From NCBI GenBank assembly GCA_033239525.1, contig BSYO01000026.1, positions 8,976,371 to 9,040,370 of the forward strand: DNA of 64,000 nucleotides, given 5' to 3'. A model generated the notes under the pieces. It saw nothing but the letters and a program-made list of their open reading frames with translations. It searched no databases and was not told the origin of the DNA. Position 1 is the stretch's first letter. Every line of letters starts with the position of its first letter. The DNA comes from Nepenthes gracilis (lineage: Eukaryota; Streptophyta; Magnoliopsida; Caryophyllales; Nepenthaceae). The translations under genes were made by a program, and so were the position numbers. This document shows positions 49,301-59,607 of the stretch, in pieces.

Positions 49301-49737
49301 ACCATAGATACAGAAAGCGAGTTCAGAAATCAACAAAGAAGCTGCAAAAGAGCATTATTTACACAAATATCGAATTACCAAAATTTGAATTCAGGCAAGC
49401 GACGAATAAACGGCTTGAATTCGTCAGACCCTTTCGTGGGCAACAGAGGCCCGTCAGAGACTTCAAGCTCAGGATCAACCAATGGGGACAAAAACCCAAT
49501 TAGCAAATTCAAAATATAGATCCCAAGAGCATACGTAACAATATAAAATCCTTGAACATAGAAGACTCTCAGCCCATAAATAGCTGCAAGAACTAGGGTT
49601 CCGATCCATCTGAAAATTGAATGGGGCGTCGTCTTATCAAGGTAATATTGATAAATCCTCGAGACATTTTGAAGCTTCTGAATCACGGGTGGAGGCTCTG
49701 TTGACGGACTACCTCCGCTGCCACCAACTCCCTCCAT
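46386..49737 (-). CDS. RER1: RER1-type Golgi-to-ER retrieval receptor, 3 coding exons
   Basis: Coding exons (minus): 49737-49379, 46701-46521, 46439-46386, all GT-AG and in frame, giving 197 residues (plant RER1 proteins are about 190-210). The start MEGVGGSGG is chosen over an upstream in-frame ATG at 49,776 because that one lies before the intron acceptor at 49,768. Domain order: a short cytosolic N-terminus, then [17 protein letters not shown], two membrane segments (about residues 44-88), the loop [20 protein letters not shown], two more membrane segments (about 122-162), and a Lys-rich tail KYGGKKSKG. Family knowledge: Rer1 sits in the cis-Golgi and returns escaped ER membrane proteins through COPI vesicles. 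The full W-shaped four-helix topology is kept, so the gene looks functional. Confidence 0.95.
46702..49378 (-). other. RER1 coding intron 1, 2.7 kb
   Basis: Large AT-rich intron with GT (49,378-49,377) and AG (46,703-46,702) ends. It splits the codon for the Trp of FKFW. I see no embedded gene or intact transposon; short frames inside (for example minus 48,358-48,116) match nothing known to me. Confidence 0.7.
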
Positions 49738-49767
49738 AGAACTAAATTGGCAAGGTACCCTGGAGAT

Positions 49768-50030
49768 CTGATTCAAATAAGAAACTTACGGAGTTAATTA
49801 CATAAGAAGGCCCAAATTTTGATAGTGGAAGAACTTGCTGCAGAACTTATTGCAAGAGATTTTGAGCATCTGGGATTGGTGAAAAATGATACCGAAACAA
49901 AAGAATATGTGAGATAGAGATTGCTTACCAATCGAGAAGACGGGAGCCTGGAGCCTGCAGCCTGGCGCCTGTCGGTGCACAGAGGAGGAGAAGACGGGCA
50001 GCAGGGCGGGACAGATTTGGACAGTGGAAA
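49768..50030 (-). promoter_or_regulatory. RER1 5'UTR exon and leader intron
   Basis: A consensus donor (ATTG|GTAAGC) ends a non-coding exon at 49,929, and an acceptor (GAATCAG) at 49,770-49,768 opens the coding exon, giving a 161-bp leader intron. The upstream exon extends to about 50,015-50,030 and contains a short GAGCCTG/GCGCCTG repeat at about 49,946-49,971. Leader introns are common in plant housekeeping genes. Confidence 0.65.
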
Positions 50031-50035
50031 GCAAG

Positions 50036-50055
50036 TAAATTATGATATAAAAAAA
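50036..50055 (-). promoter_or_regulatory. Candidate RER1 TATA region
   Basis: The minus strand reads TTTTTTATATCATAAT just upstream of the leader exon, about 30 bp from a plausible start near 50,010-50,015. Only about 50 bp of non-transposon DNA remains between it and the retrotransposon LTR at 50,106. Confidence 0.45.
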
Positions 50056-50100
50056 TATTTGTAAATTCGTTAGTAGACCTGTCTAATGTATTCTACAATC

Positions 50101-50105
50101 CTACT
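50101..50105. repeat. Target-site duplication CTACT, left
   Basis: CTACT directly before the TGATA end of the LTR at 50,106. It matches 58,058-58,062, which directly follows the TCA end of the other LTR. Confidence 0.88.
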
Positions 50106-51138
50106 TGATATATATCTGAATCCATATTATTAAGTGAGTTTAGAAAGTTATTTGATCATGCTCGATAGGTTGCATTGAAGTAGGTCCATTCTCCGTCTCA
50201 AATAATCTAAATCTTACACACTACAACTAACAAATAAAATGTTAGAAGATTGCGGAACTCACTTTCTTATATATTTTTCGACAATTAAATTAAAAATCTT
50301 TCTACGATTTAAAGAAATATTGGAGGATGCAAAGATAATACCTAGACACAAATATGTGGAGATTGAGTGTAAGATGGATGACTTGGCTCCGTCTAATGCG
50401 CCCAAAGAGATAGGCGACTTTTAGGAATTTGCACTCACGAGGGAGTGGCTCAAAGAGGTTCATACCCACGGCGGAGTGGGTCAAAAGGTTTTGCACTCAC
50501 GGAAAAGTGGCTTACTAGAATGGGAGTCACACTCATGGCTTTGTGAGAGGATGTGAGCAAGAAATGCCCGTTGCTCTTGGAGACCCCCAAGTGCTTGGAT
50601 ACTTTGGTTCCAAGTTTTTGAGATAAGATCTACTTCTTCTAGGAGAAGAGATGTATTTATAAAGGAAACGTGGGTAGCTAGCCTCGAGGGCTCCACAGCC
50701 CTACAATCGTGAGTAGCCGACACCCTATGCCTGCGATTGTGGGCTACAGGCGCTATGATCCTACGCCTTTGGGGAGCCTTAATTATACTTCCACCTTTGG
50801 TACTCTGCACCGTCCTAATCCTCTATGTGGTAGGTTAATGGCTATCCCCTACAATCTCTACTCTCTACTCTTGTAGCTGCCTAGGAACATGTGATGACAA
50901 GAGCTGTTGGATTTATCTGCTGAACTAGAGAGGAATGAATTGCCTCTGTGGACCCATCCGGTGGGTCGGCTTAATGGCCCATACACCACTGGGTAGACCC
51001 GGGGCGCACTGCTTATTCCTACCGTCACACGCAATGGATTTTAGACTGAGGGAGCTTCTCATTAGGCCACCACTCCTTAGTCCATCGTCCTTCCACAAGC
51101 CAAACTCTGGGCCAGTCCTTGCGTTGTTAGACCCATCA
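50106..51138 (-). repeat. 3' LTR of element 2 (RER1-proximal)
   Basis: Plus-strand ends TGATATATATC ... CCCATCA. Aligns with 57,037-58,057. A minus-strand TATA box (TATAAATA, 50,661-50,654) would start transcription toward RER1. An array of TTTGCACTCACG...GAGTGGCTC units lies at about 50,427-50,545. Confidence 0.88.
50427..50545. repeat. About 38-bp tandem units with CACTC...GAGTG hairpins
   Basis: Three to four units of TTTGCACTCACG(A/G)(G/A)...GAGTGG(C/G)TCAAA. Within each unit CACTC and GAGTG can pair. The same array is in the partner LTR at about 57,354-57,475, so it belonged to the parent element. It lies downstream of the minus-strand coding end of each LTR's TATA box, within the transcribed leader. 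Confidence 0.7.
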
Positions 51139-52503
51139 CTAACTCCTAGGTCGAGAGGTTCAACTTGTTAACTCTCGAGATGTGCATTGATGGTATGTCA
51201 ACTGTAAGCCAGCACGTGCATTCCTTCTCCAGAAAGTCTGCATATTCATTGCACCACTGGCGCGATTCAATTCTCTGTCTCTAGTGATTTGCTACCATCA
51301 ATGCTATGACCTCAATTCAATGCTAGTTGATCTTCTTCTTGACTATAAATGGAGGGTCCTTTAGGTTGTCTACCACACTTCATCTTCATTGGCCGAGTGG
51401 TATGGAAGTTTGGAGCTAGCATGGAGCTTGCGTGCCACAAGTTGAGATAGGAGGAAATTCTTCTCCAATGTTTGAGGGCGAGATCCGAGGATATATTTGA
51501 AATCTACCCTGGTTACCCTCTTTTATATAAAAAACCACCATGGTTTTCCTCTTTTATACTCGTCCCAAACCCAAACTTGCGTTTTTGTGCAAAGGCTCGG
51601 GTTTGGGTAGCCGTTTCTCTTCCCTCGATCGGTGTTAGGTAGCCCTCTCCAATGTGGTTCTAAAGAGGTGGTGTCTTTATTCCCCAAAGGGGAAGAGATC
51701 TGCTCCCTTTCACTTCCACTACTTTTTAGGGAGGACTAATCTACCACTTACTAGAGGGAAGGTTTTTATATACATCAAAATGCCACTTGTCGTTGCCGTG
51801 ACAGATCTTGGCTACGGCCAAACTTGGTGACTTGCTTTCTTCTTCTAGCCGTCTAGAGGTTGGTTAGATGACTATAGTCAGGTCGCTGCTCCATAAACTT
51901 TTATTTCCTTTCGAGTTGTACATCTATTAGTATAAACTTGCACTTTGTAAAATGAATTAATAAATAAAATTATCGAGCATTATCTATCTTTATATTGTAT
52001 GGCTCTAATATTTTTGTATGACGTGAATAGTTGAAGCGCTTGAGTGTTATTTTCGGTTGTTTATTTCTCACAATTTAACAATTCAAATTGCTGAAAACTC
52101 AGTTTTCTGGTGATCCGACTTGCGGTGGTTTATCCCAAATGCTCAATTGGGATATAAGCCAATCAAATCAGCCTCGAGCCCATCAGGCTTGCATGTCGTC
52201 AGTTTGTAGTCTTAGACAGTGAGTGTGTTAGGGCATCATTACTCATACTGTTCCGCTGACTTGCTATTCTAGGCCTCGGGGCCATTAGGCTATCAGCATG
52301 CTATGTAGGAAAGCAAAGTGCCGATCAATCATGATTGACGAGATGGATAGACATGCCACACTGCCCTGTAGTGTAGTCACACATCGCAATCATCATAGAG
52401 ATGCACCTTTTTGGTATCCCTAGAAGACGTTGTTGTTGGGTTGAGGCAATGGCTATTTAAGTATTGGTGCTCAACTATTTTAGCATCTCTTTATTCTTCA
52501 AAT
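51139..52503. other. Element 2 internal non-coding zone next to its 3' LTR
   Basis: No recognisable protein on either strand. A polypurine tract expected on the minus strand beside 51,138 is weak (CCTAGGAGTTAG). The zone corresponds to the leader of the plus-strand accessory ORF; a TATA-like word (CTTTTATATAAAAA at about 51,520) lies about 1 kb upstream of that ORF. Confidence 0.4.
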
Positions 52504-52535
52504 ATGTCTAACTTGGTTTTCCATTGTCACCTTGA

Positions 52536-54268
52536 ATGGCCCCCCATAGAATCATTGATATTCCATCTATCCTTTCTAGTAGAGTGATAGAGTCTCTATA
52601 CCGCAAGTATCGTATTCCAAGCGTTATTCAATATACTGAGCTTGGGATTGATGATAAACCTTGCGCTCCTCGTCCAAGATTCATAACCACCTATAAGGAG
52701 CATCTAAAGTTTGGTCTTCGCATCCCATTCAAGAATGAGTTGTGTGAGATCCTGAGGGTTTTGAAAATCCCTATGGCTCGTCTTCATCTAAACGCTATTC
52801 GGTATCTGGTGACTCTGTGTGTTTTTTTCGCACCAAAGGGCTTACTTTGGATGGCCAGGCCTTGAAAGTGATCTTTTGATTTGGCTGAGATGCCAACTGG
52901 GTCTTCTTCACTCCCTGCAAATAGTTCACGATAAGTGGAGGGAGCCCGAACTCAATAAATGGCTTGAAGGACTGCTTTTTTTATTTAGCGGTTACTCCCG
53001 AACGGGGGATCTTAAATAGATGGAGTAGGGTCAACATGTTGTACAATAGTGACGACCTAGAGGGCAAGGAACAAATGGCTCGCCCTCTGATGAGGATCTT
53101 TAAGAAGTACACTGGCATCCCGTCCCACACTGATCATCGGGTCTCCCAAAGTGTACTGGACAAAGTGTGGTGGAAGGTTCAGACAATGGGGGACGACGAC
53201 TCTACCACGCTGTATCATTACCCAAAGAAAAAGTGAGGGGACCTACTTTTTTGAGACTCTCCCGAGGTAGCTTCTGGTGAGACGGTTCCTCCATTGCTTG
53301 CCCTTTCTGAGGTGTGCCAAAGGATCAACAAGGCCTGCACAAAGGGGCCTGTTTCGGTTGCTGGTGAGTCATTGAGGAGGTCATGCTCAGATCAATCTTC
53401 ATCGGTCAATCTAGGTTTTAACGAGTAGTTCAAGAGGATTGAGGGAGGTGAGCCCCGAGCAGATTCCATTACTAGAACAACCGAGCCACCGGCAGGTGGG
53501 ATGGGCAAATCGATCGTTGCCACAACCACTACCGAGCAGGAGTCCCAATCATGGTGACTTCTTCTCCTGAAGCATCCATGTCTGAGCCTCTCGTCGCTTT
53601 TGTTAAGGAGGGTGTCGGTCATGATCGGGTGGGGGAAGGAGAGGCTGGGGACGACCTAGTGACTGTGGTTGCTGTCGAGGAGGGGCCTCTCCTGGAGGCC
53701 TCGGCTCAGGATCCCCTGGATGTTCCGAAGGTGGCTTCTAGCTTTATGGCACCTGTCTTTTGCCATGTTCAGCCCTTGCGATTTTTGCCGCTCCCAATTG
53801 GAGCTGGGTCTGAGGATTCTACTGGTCCCTCTTATCAAGAAGGTCCGTCTTACTATGAGGTACTGCTTCACAAACTCTTGCATTTCGTAACCATGCTCTT
53901 TCTCTAGCTGACTGTTCTATTTTAATTGACAACCACAGGAGGTGCTCCAAGTGGTGGAGGAGGCTCTATATCGACAAGAAGCTAGGATTACTCGCCTAAC
54001 ACAAGCACATGTTGATCCTGTCATGGTCGAGGTGATGGAGCACCAAGTGAATTTTGTCATCGCCGAGGCACTACAGAGTCAGAAGCGGGTCAATTATCTC
54101 GACCGAGTGCTGTCTAAGTCAGAAGTGAGATCCCAAGAGCTCTCGGAGGCAAATGCTTGGGCCGTGACTCGGACCATGTCGCTTGAGGATGAGTTTTGGA
54201 AGACCTTGCTACGGCTTGACGATCTGTGGGGTGAGTGTGCCCAACTTAAGGAAGAGCTAAGGACCTAG
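52536..54268 (+). pseudogene. Accessory ORF of element 2, antisense to its pol
   Basis: N-terminal part at 52,536-52,865: IESLYRKYRIPSV, APRPRFITTYKEHLKFGLRIPF, LKIPMARLHLNAIRYL. It continues in shifted frames (ELNKWLEG; MKDCFFYLAVTPERG at 52,964; TLYHYPKKK before a stop at 53,236). This is the 'putative gypsy type transposon' domain. A variable acidic/Ser/Pro-rich linker runs from about 53,551. A predicted coiled coil at 53,939-54,268 (VVEEALYRQEARITRL) closes the protein. The linker frame joins the coiled coil in frame if 53,860-53,938 is removed as a GT-AG intron. Frameshifts in the first half make the whole ORF defective. Confidence 0.7.
53860..53938 (+). other. Candidate 79-bp intron in element 2 accessory ORF
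   Basis: Donor ATGAG|GTACTG and acceptor AACCACAG|GAGGTG. Removing the segment joins ...SYYE to EVLQVVEEAL with no frame change, whereas reading through gives a stop at 53,905-53,907. The segment has a T-rich 3' part as plant introns do. Confidence 0.5.
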
Positions 54269-55550
54269 TTCAATCCGGAAGAAATCAGTCAAGTTCTAAA
54301 TGGACATATTCCGAGATGGCATTCGCCTTTGCAAATAGATAGCATCTTTGGTGGCTTTAGACTTTCTTGTGGGTTTCTTGATCCGAGGAACGCTGGAACT
54401 CGACGCCAAGCCAACCTGGTGGACTTCTTAGAATCAGGAGGGGGGCCTATGCCATGCTCACTAAGGGGCCCCCGACCTTAGGATCATCACCCACTTAAGT
54501 AATAGACAAAGTCAGCGTTTTTGCTTTTTTTCGACGAACTGTCTTCAATGTACACTTTGGTTTTTCAATAAATCAAATTATTTTTTAATCATTGTTATTG
54601 ATATCTTTGAGTATATGTTGATTTGTCTTTGTCCAACAATGGCTCTACTTGCCATCTAAGCTTTATTGCTATCGTTATTGGGCTTAGCAGTCCGTCTCTG
54701 CATGCCTGCGCTCTTTCCCGCAAGGAATTGTTACAGTATTGGGAGAGACTGTATGCTGACTAAGTGTAATCGATATCGTTGCTAAGCTTATGTGGATGCT
54801 TTTGTTTGGTTGTACTCATTCCCGAGGGGGAAGTCATAGCATTTGAACTTTTTGGTGTGGTGTTATTATCTATGGGAGAACATCATAGCACATCTATTGG
54901 TGAGCCTCACTGAGGCTGATTGGGTATGGTTGCCACAATTGCCAAGCTCTAGCGGTATCTAGACCATCGCCCGCACAAAATATAGGTGCTCGGTCCTGTT
55001 AGTAGATGTCACTTTTGTGTGTATGATCCTAGTCTACCAACCATTGTTGACTGATGGTACTCATCCCCATTGGAGAAAGTTGTCACACGCATGTTAGAAA
55101 AGCCCCATAAGGTTTTAGTGGCCGCTTTGATGGGCAAGTCTGACTTTAGTCCGTAAGCACCCTGAGCCATAATATTTGACCTAGTATAGGCGACTTGATT
55201 GCTAGGACGAGGTTTATTGATTGGGTCATAGATGGTCGGGTCACAGCGAAGGATTTCATCCGATTTAAGGACAATTTAGGTATTTGAATTAATGCAATCA
55301 CGCAGATATTAAGATAATAGGCATAATAAATGAAACAGATAATTATTCCATTAAATTAAATGTGTTAACAACATTTAAGCAATTTGTATGGATGCACTTA
55401 ACTTATCTGCGCTTGGTGATAGTCTGCTGATAGAGCTTCGGGAGGCGAGCAGCGTCTAGCACCTGCAGGACCAGCTTTGTGACCAGGTTGCATAGCTTGT
55501 ACATCCCGCTTCTGAGGGTCGTCGAGGCTAGGAACAATTCCTATCAGTTG
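54269..55550. other. Element 2 spacer between accessory ORF and pol remnant
   Basis: Stops in all frames. The segments CTCATTCCCGAGGGGGAAGT (about 54,826) and CTCATCCCCATTGGAGAAAG (about 55,060) look like loose repeat units, comparable in position to the tandem zone downstream of integrase in element 1. No coding assignment. Confidence 0.4.
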
Positions 55551-56672
55551 GAAGGTCATTCATTCCTGTGGGCAGACTCGCCCGTGGCCTCTACACTCTG
55601 ACGAGCTAGGTTCGTCTCCTCGAGCCAGCTAGCTCTCACCTTTTTTGTCACACAAGACTGAGCTATCCCCCACTGATAAGCCATCGTGGGCAAGTTTGCT
55701 GCATCTCAAGCCCCTTTAAGTGGGTTGAGACTCTTTAACAGTCGTTGGGAGTTGCTCAATGGGTTGAGGCTTTGATCACAGAGTCCGGGTAGACTAATCT
55801 CCACCACAATGATCGTTATAGTTTCATAGCGCAAGCTGAAGGGTGCTCCACATGTGGGTTCCCTTGGCCCGGTCGGAAAGACCATAATATAGAAGGTGAC
55901 TCATCTACACGTGAGCCCCCCACATTTTCTAGCCTCATTCCAACCCGTGCATCGGTGCCTAGTCTATGACTTCCACTCGGCCATTCATCTAAGAGTTGAC
56001 ATTAGAAGTGTAAACCAATTAAATTTCCAAACTTGTGTGGTATCAGATGGAGCATTGGTTGGTGAATGAGGTTCCATTATTGGTGATTAAGACCTCAGGA
56101 GTCCCCAACCCTTGTACGGTGCTTTGCCGAACAAACCCAGTGGCATTCCACAAGAGATCTGCACCAATGGGATGTTCTGGCACTTCCTTGCAATTTATGC
56201 GGCATCCTTCTCCTCTATCTGTCAGCGATGGCTTCATTGCATGATTTAGAATGTCGGGCTCTTATCACCATCACGCATCCTGTTGATGTCGAGGTGTACC
56301 TCGCTTAGTGCACAGATAACTTTTTTTGGCATGGGACACCACATGTGAGGGATTGACCTCCTCGTTGGTGCAGTCTACCATTCATGATGGCATCACGGCC
56401 TACTGCCTCCTCATGCGCTTGGCGTTGTCGATGCCGTGAGAGCCCAGCGAGGCATATAAGTAATCCAAACAACCCATCAGATCAAAACTTCCATAGCAAG
56501 GCTCCATGGTTGACATCTCAAAATTGTAAGGGAACAGCTGCATCTCGATCTTTCTCATGAAGGTCGTGTCGATGGAGTGCCCGTTGGCGCTGCATGAAAC
56601 TTCTCCCTTTCTAGGGCCTCCGGTGTTCACGAGAGTAGCATAGATTCTGTCACTTGGGCTTTCATCCCACAT
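55550..56672 (-). pseudogene. Integrase remnant of element 2
   Basis: The minus strand reads TPEVLITNNGTSFTNQ (about 56,110-56,060), the integrase core block normally ILSDNGTQF, with the catalytic Asp replaced by Asn. Lower down it reads RVEVID...HGLE and DESPSILWSF in interrupted frames. The 90-codon frame at 56,672-56,400 is upstream of it and not recognised. Strongly decayed. Confidence 0.6.
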
Positions 56673-57036
56673 CCCGTTGCTCGGCTAGCCTACCTGTCAC
56701 ATTTAGACCCAATCGCTCGTGGCTGCTCGAGCCTCGACGTTGTCAGGCCACAAGATTCTCTCGGTGGACCCTTTGTTCCTCCAGTTCCTCTCTCTGGATG
56801 CTGAGGTCAGTGGATCGAAGGATGGAGCCCCTAGCTGTGGCACATCCAAACGTGTACAAACAACCTAGGGTAGTCTAGTCATAGCGTTCATCTGGGTAGC
56901 GGGTGTCTGCGCGCCAGGAGCCGGCTATTTGTCCCTGTGACTGCCTGCACGCTAGCTTGTGCCCTAGTGTTGACCATTTTTGCTTGCCTCAGTTGTGAGA
57001 GTTAGACTTTTAGATGTTTTTCACAAATGGTGCCAA

Positions 57037-58057
57037 TGATACATCTCTGGATCCGGGTTGTTGAATGAGTTAGAGAGCTACTTGGTCATGCTTGGTAGGT
57101 TAAACTGAAGTGGATTCGGTCTCCATCCCAAATAACCTAGATCCTACATACCACAGCTAACAAATAAGATGTCAGAAAATTATAGGATTCGCTCTTCGAT
57201 ATATCTTTGGATGCTTAAGTCAGAAATCTTTCTACGATGAAAAAAAGATTGGAGGATTAAAGATAATGCAAAGATGTAAGTATATGGGGATTGAGTGTAT
57301 GATGGAGGATTTAACTCCGTCTGATGCGCCCAAAGAGATGGATGGCTTTTAGGAATTTGCACTCACTCAGGAGTGGCTCAAAGAGATTTGTATCCACAGG
57401 GGAGTGGGTCAAATGGGTTTGCACTCACGAAGGAGTGGCTCACCAAAATGGGAGTCACACTCATGGCTTTGTGAGAGGATGTGAGCGAGAAATGCCCATT
57501 GCTCTTGAAGACCCAAGTGCTTAGATACTCTGGTTCCAAGTTTTTGAGATTGGATCCAATTCTTCTAAGGGAAGAAATGTATTTATAGAGGGAGCATGGG
57601 TAGCCATCCCTAAAGGCTCCGCTGCCCTATAATTTTAAGTGGTCGACACTCTGTGCCTACGGTTGTGGGCTGCAGTCAATATAGCCCTGCACCTCTGAGG
57701 AGCCGTCATTATACTTCCACCCTTAGTACTATGCACCGTCGTAATTCTTTGTGCGGTAGGTTGGTGGCTACTACCTACAATCTATTCTCTTGCAGTCACC
57801 TAGGAACATGTGATGACAAGGACTATAAAATTTATCTGCTGAATTGGAAAGGACTGAATTGCCTTTGTGGACCCATCGGTGTGCCAGCTTAATGGCCCAT
57901 ACATCATTGGACAGACCTGGGGCGCGCTGCTCGAGCCCACCGTCGAGTGCCACAAATTTTGGGTTGAGGGGAGCTTCTTGTTTGGCCACCACTCCTTATT
58001 CTTTCGTCCTTCCACAAGCCAAACTCTTGGCCAAGCCCTGGGCTGCCAAGCTGGTCA
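57037..58057 (-). repeat. 5' LTR of element 2
   Basis: Plus-strand ends TGATACATCTC ... CTGGTCA. The minus-strand TATA box (TATAAATA, 57,587-57,580) is in the same relative place as in the other LTR. The two LTRs are clearly diverged, so the insertion is old. Confidence 0.88.
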
Positions 58058-58062
58058 CTACT
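58058..58062. repeat. Target-site duplication CTACT, right
   Basis: Matches 50,101-50,105 exactly and directly follows the LTR end. Confidence 0.88.
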
Positions 58063-58509
58063 TATAAAAAGGTATGTAAGTGTATAAGAACATTCTATAA
58101 ATAACATTAAAATTAATACTCTCGTGTACAATCATATGTTGAATATCCTTACATATTTTATGTTACTCTTATTTCTTAGTATTTTTTAAAATTTTATGTT
58201 AGACTTCTTTAAGAAAAAAAGTTTATACATAAATTTCTATTATTTAACATGACCAATTAACATGATATTTTCATTAGATGTTTGATTTGGTTTATTATTA
58301 GAATGTTAAATGATTACATATCTTTTGATTAAGGTTGACACCTCTATGTGGCATAACACTTTTGATATTATTGTATAATTTTATTTACAATACAAAATCT
58401 ACAAAGCGCAACAACTATACAATCTTCAGTCTTTCTATAAAATATTAATATTTATCTTTTAATAATTAATAATATTATTGAGATATAATGCATACACTAA
58501 ATATAAAGA
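58063..58509. other. AT-rich spacer between elements 2 and 3
   Basis: About 450 bp of AT-rich DNA with no coding or repeat signal I can identify. It is the original neighbour of the 50,100 flank before element 2 inserted, so it may once have been distal RER1 promoter. Confidence 0.5.
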
Positions 58510-59538
58510 TGTTGGGTCACATGTCCTGGCCCATAAGACAGGCCCAGGCCCACGAAGCAGGTCGCGGCCCAGGAGAAGATCAGAGGCCCACAAGGAGATG
58601 TCAGCCCAGCCCAAGGGGTAATGGCGCAAGCCCACAACAGGAGGAGGCAACGGTAACCTACGGCGCATTAAATGCATCGCCGGGAACAGGACAAAAAGGC
58701 GGAAAGGCTAGCCAATAGAGCGTGGGCGCGCGCGCGCCACCCGCCAACCTCCGTGCAGACGCACCAACCAATCCCAACTCGGGGAAAATCAGGGCGTGGT
58801 CAACGACGCGCTCGGCGCCCAAAGCACGGCAATGTGGCCCGGCGCGACCGACGTCCATGACCATGACACCAGCAGCTCAATGGACCAAGCAACGGGCGTT
58901 TGCGCCCCCGAGAGTCCAACGGGGTGAGGTGTATAAAAACCCTCACACCCCACAGAGAAAAGGACATTTTTTCTTCGACTCTTCAACTCTTTCGATCTTC
59001 ATCGACTTGACGATCAACCTTGAGACCTTGAACTCTTCGATCAAACTACGATCCTCACGGAACATTGCTTCAAGTGTCCTTGATCATTTTCCTTCCCCTT
59101 TCTCTAAAATACAAGAGTGACGAGCCAAAGAAGAGCATTGCCTCATCTAGCTGACTCGCTCACCATCCCAGCATCCTTTGAGATCAACGAAAAGTTAGCC
59201 ACCCGCTGCGGTGCATTACGGAAGCCAGGCCTTCCAACACCTGCTCATTACATTTCCCCACATCATCGCATAAGCACTTCTACGCTTCCACAGCATTTCT
59301 CCGCGCACCACCTTAGCGTGTGCCATTTCCGCTCATCATGGGAATATTGTCTTGGCTCTACTTGCTCGGAGCGGCCTCGGTGGGAGAAATCCTACTGCAC
59401 CCTTCACCTCTTGTTTGTTGTTTGTATTGTGCAGTCCAGTTCATAGAGACGGAGACCGGACCCTTCTTCCGAGTGACCGCACGCTTAGGAATCCGGCAGG
59501 CTCCTAATCCGTCGACAACCTTGGGCCCGGACGCAACA
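58510..59538 (+). repeat. 5' LTR of element 3
   Basis: Begins TGTTGGGTCACATG and ends ACGCAACA, followed by TTGCGCCGTCTGTGGG. A TATA box (TATAAAAA, 58,932-58,939) lies before a CTTCGACTCTTCAACTC leader at about 58,974. The pair LTR end plus GCGCCGTCTGTGGG is the usual Tat/gypsy junction. Only one LTR is visible, so the left end rests on the TG and on composition change. Confidence 0.75.
58932..58939 (+). promoter_or_regulatory. TATA box of element 3 LTR
   Basis: TATAAAAA within the LTR, about 600 bp from its 3' end, with a pyrimidine-rich start region about 35 bp downstream. Confidence 0.6.
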
Positions 59539-59607
59539 TTGCGCCGTCTGTGGGAAACCCGACAATAAGCCAAGTGTCTCTTTCCCACCCAAAGATGCAA
59601 CAACAAA

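Larger units (their letters stand above)
50106..58057 (-). mobile_element. Tat-type gypsy retrotransposon, 7.95 kb, internally deleted (element 2)
   Basis: LTRs of 1,033 and 1,021 bp and a 5-bp duplication define the ends. Orientation is minus: the primer-binding-type sequence (minus strand TTGGCACCATTTGTG, about 57,036-57,022) abuts the inner edge of the right LTR. Only about 0.8 kb separates it from an integrase remnant at about 56,100, so gag, protease, RT and RNase H are gone. An accessory ORF lies on the plus strand (antisense to pol), as in element 1. It cannot move by itself. It lies immediately upstream of RER1 in the same orientation. Confidence 0.88.

Noticed and set aside
49740..49776. 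Upstream in-frame ATG for RER1 (MNQISRVP...)
   Set aside because: It lies upstream of a good intron acceptor, inside the leader intron, and the family starts at the MEG-type methionine.
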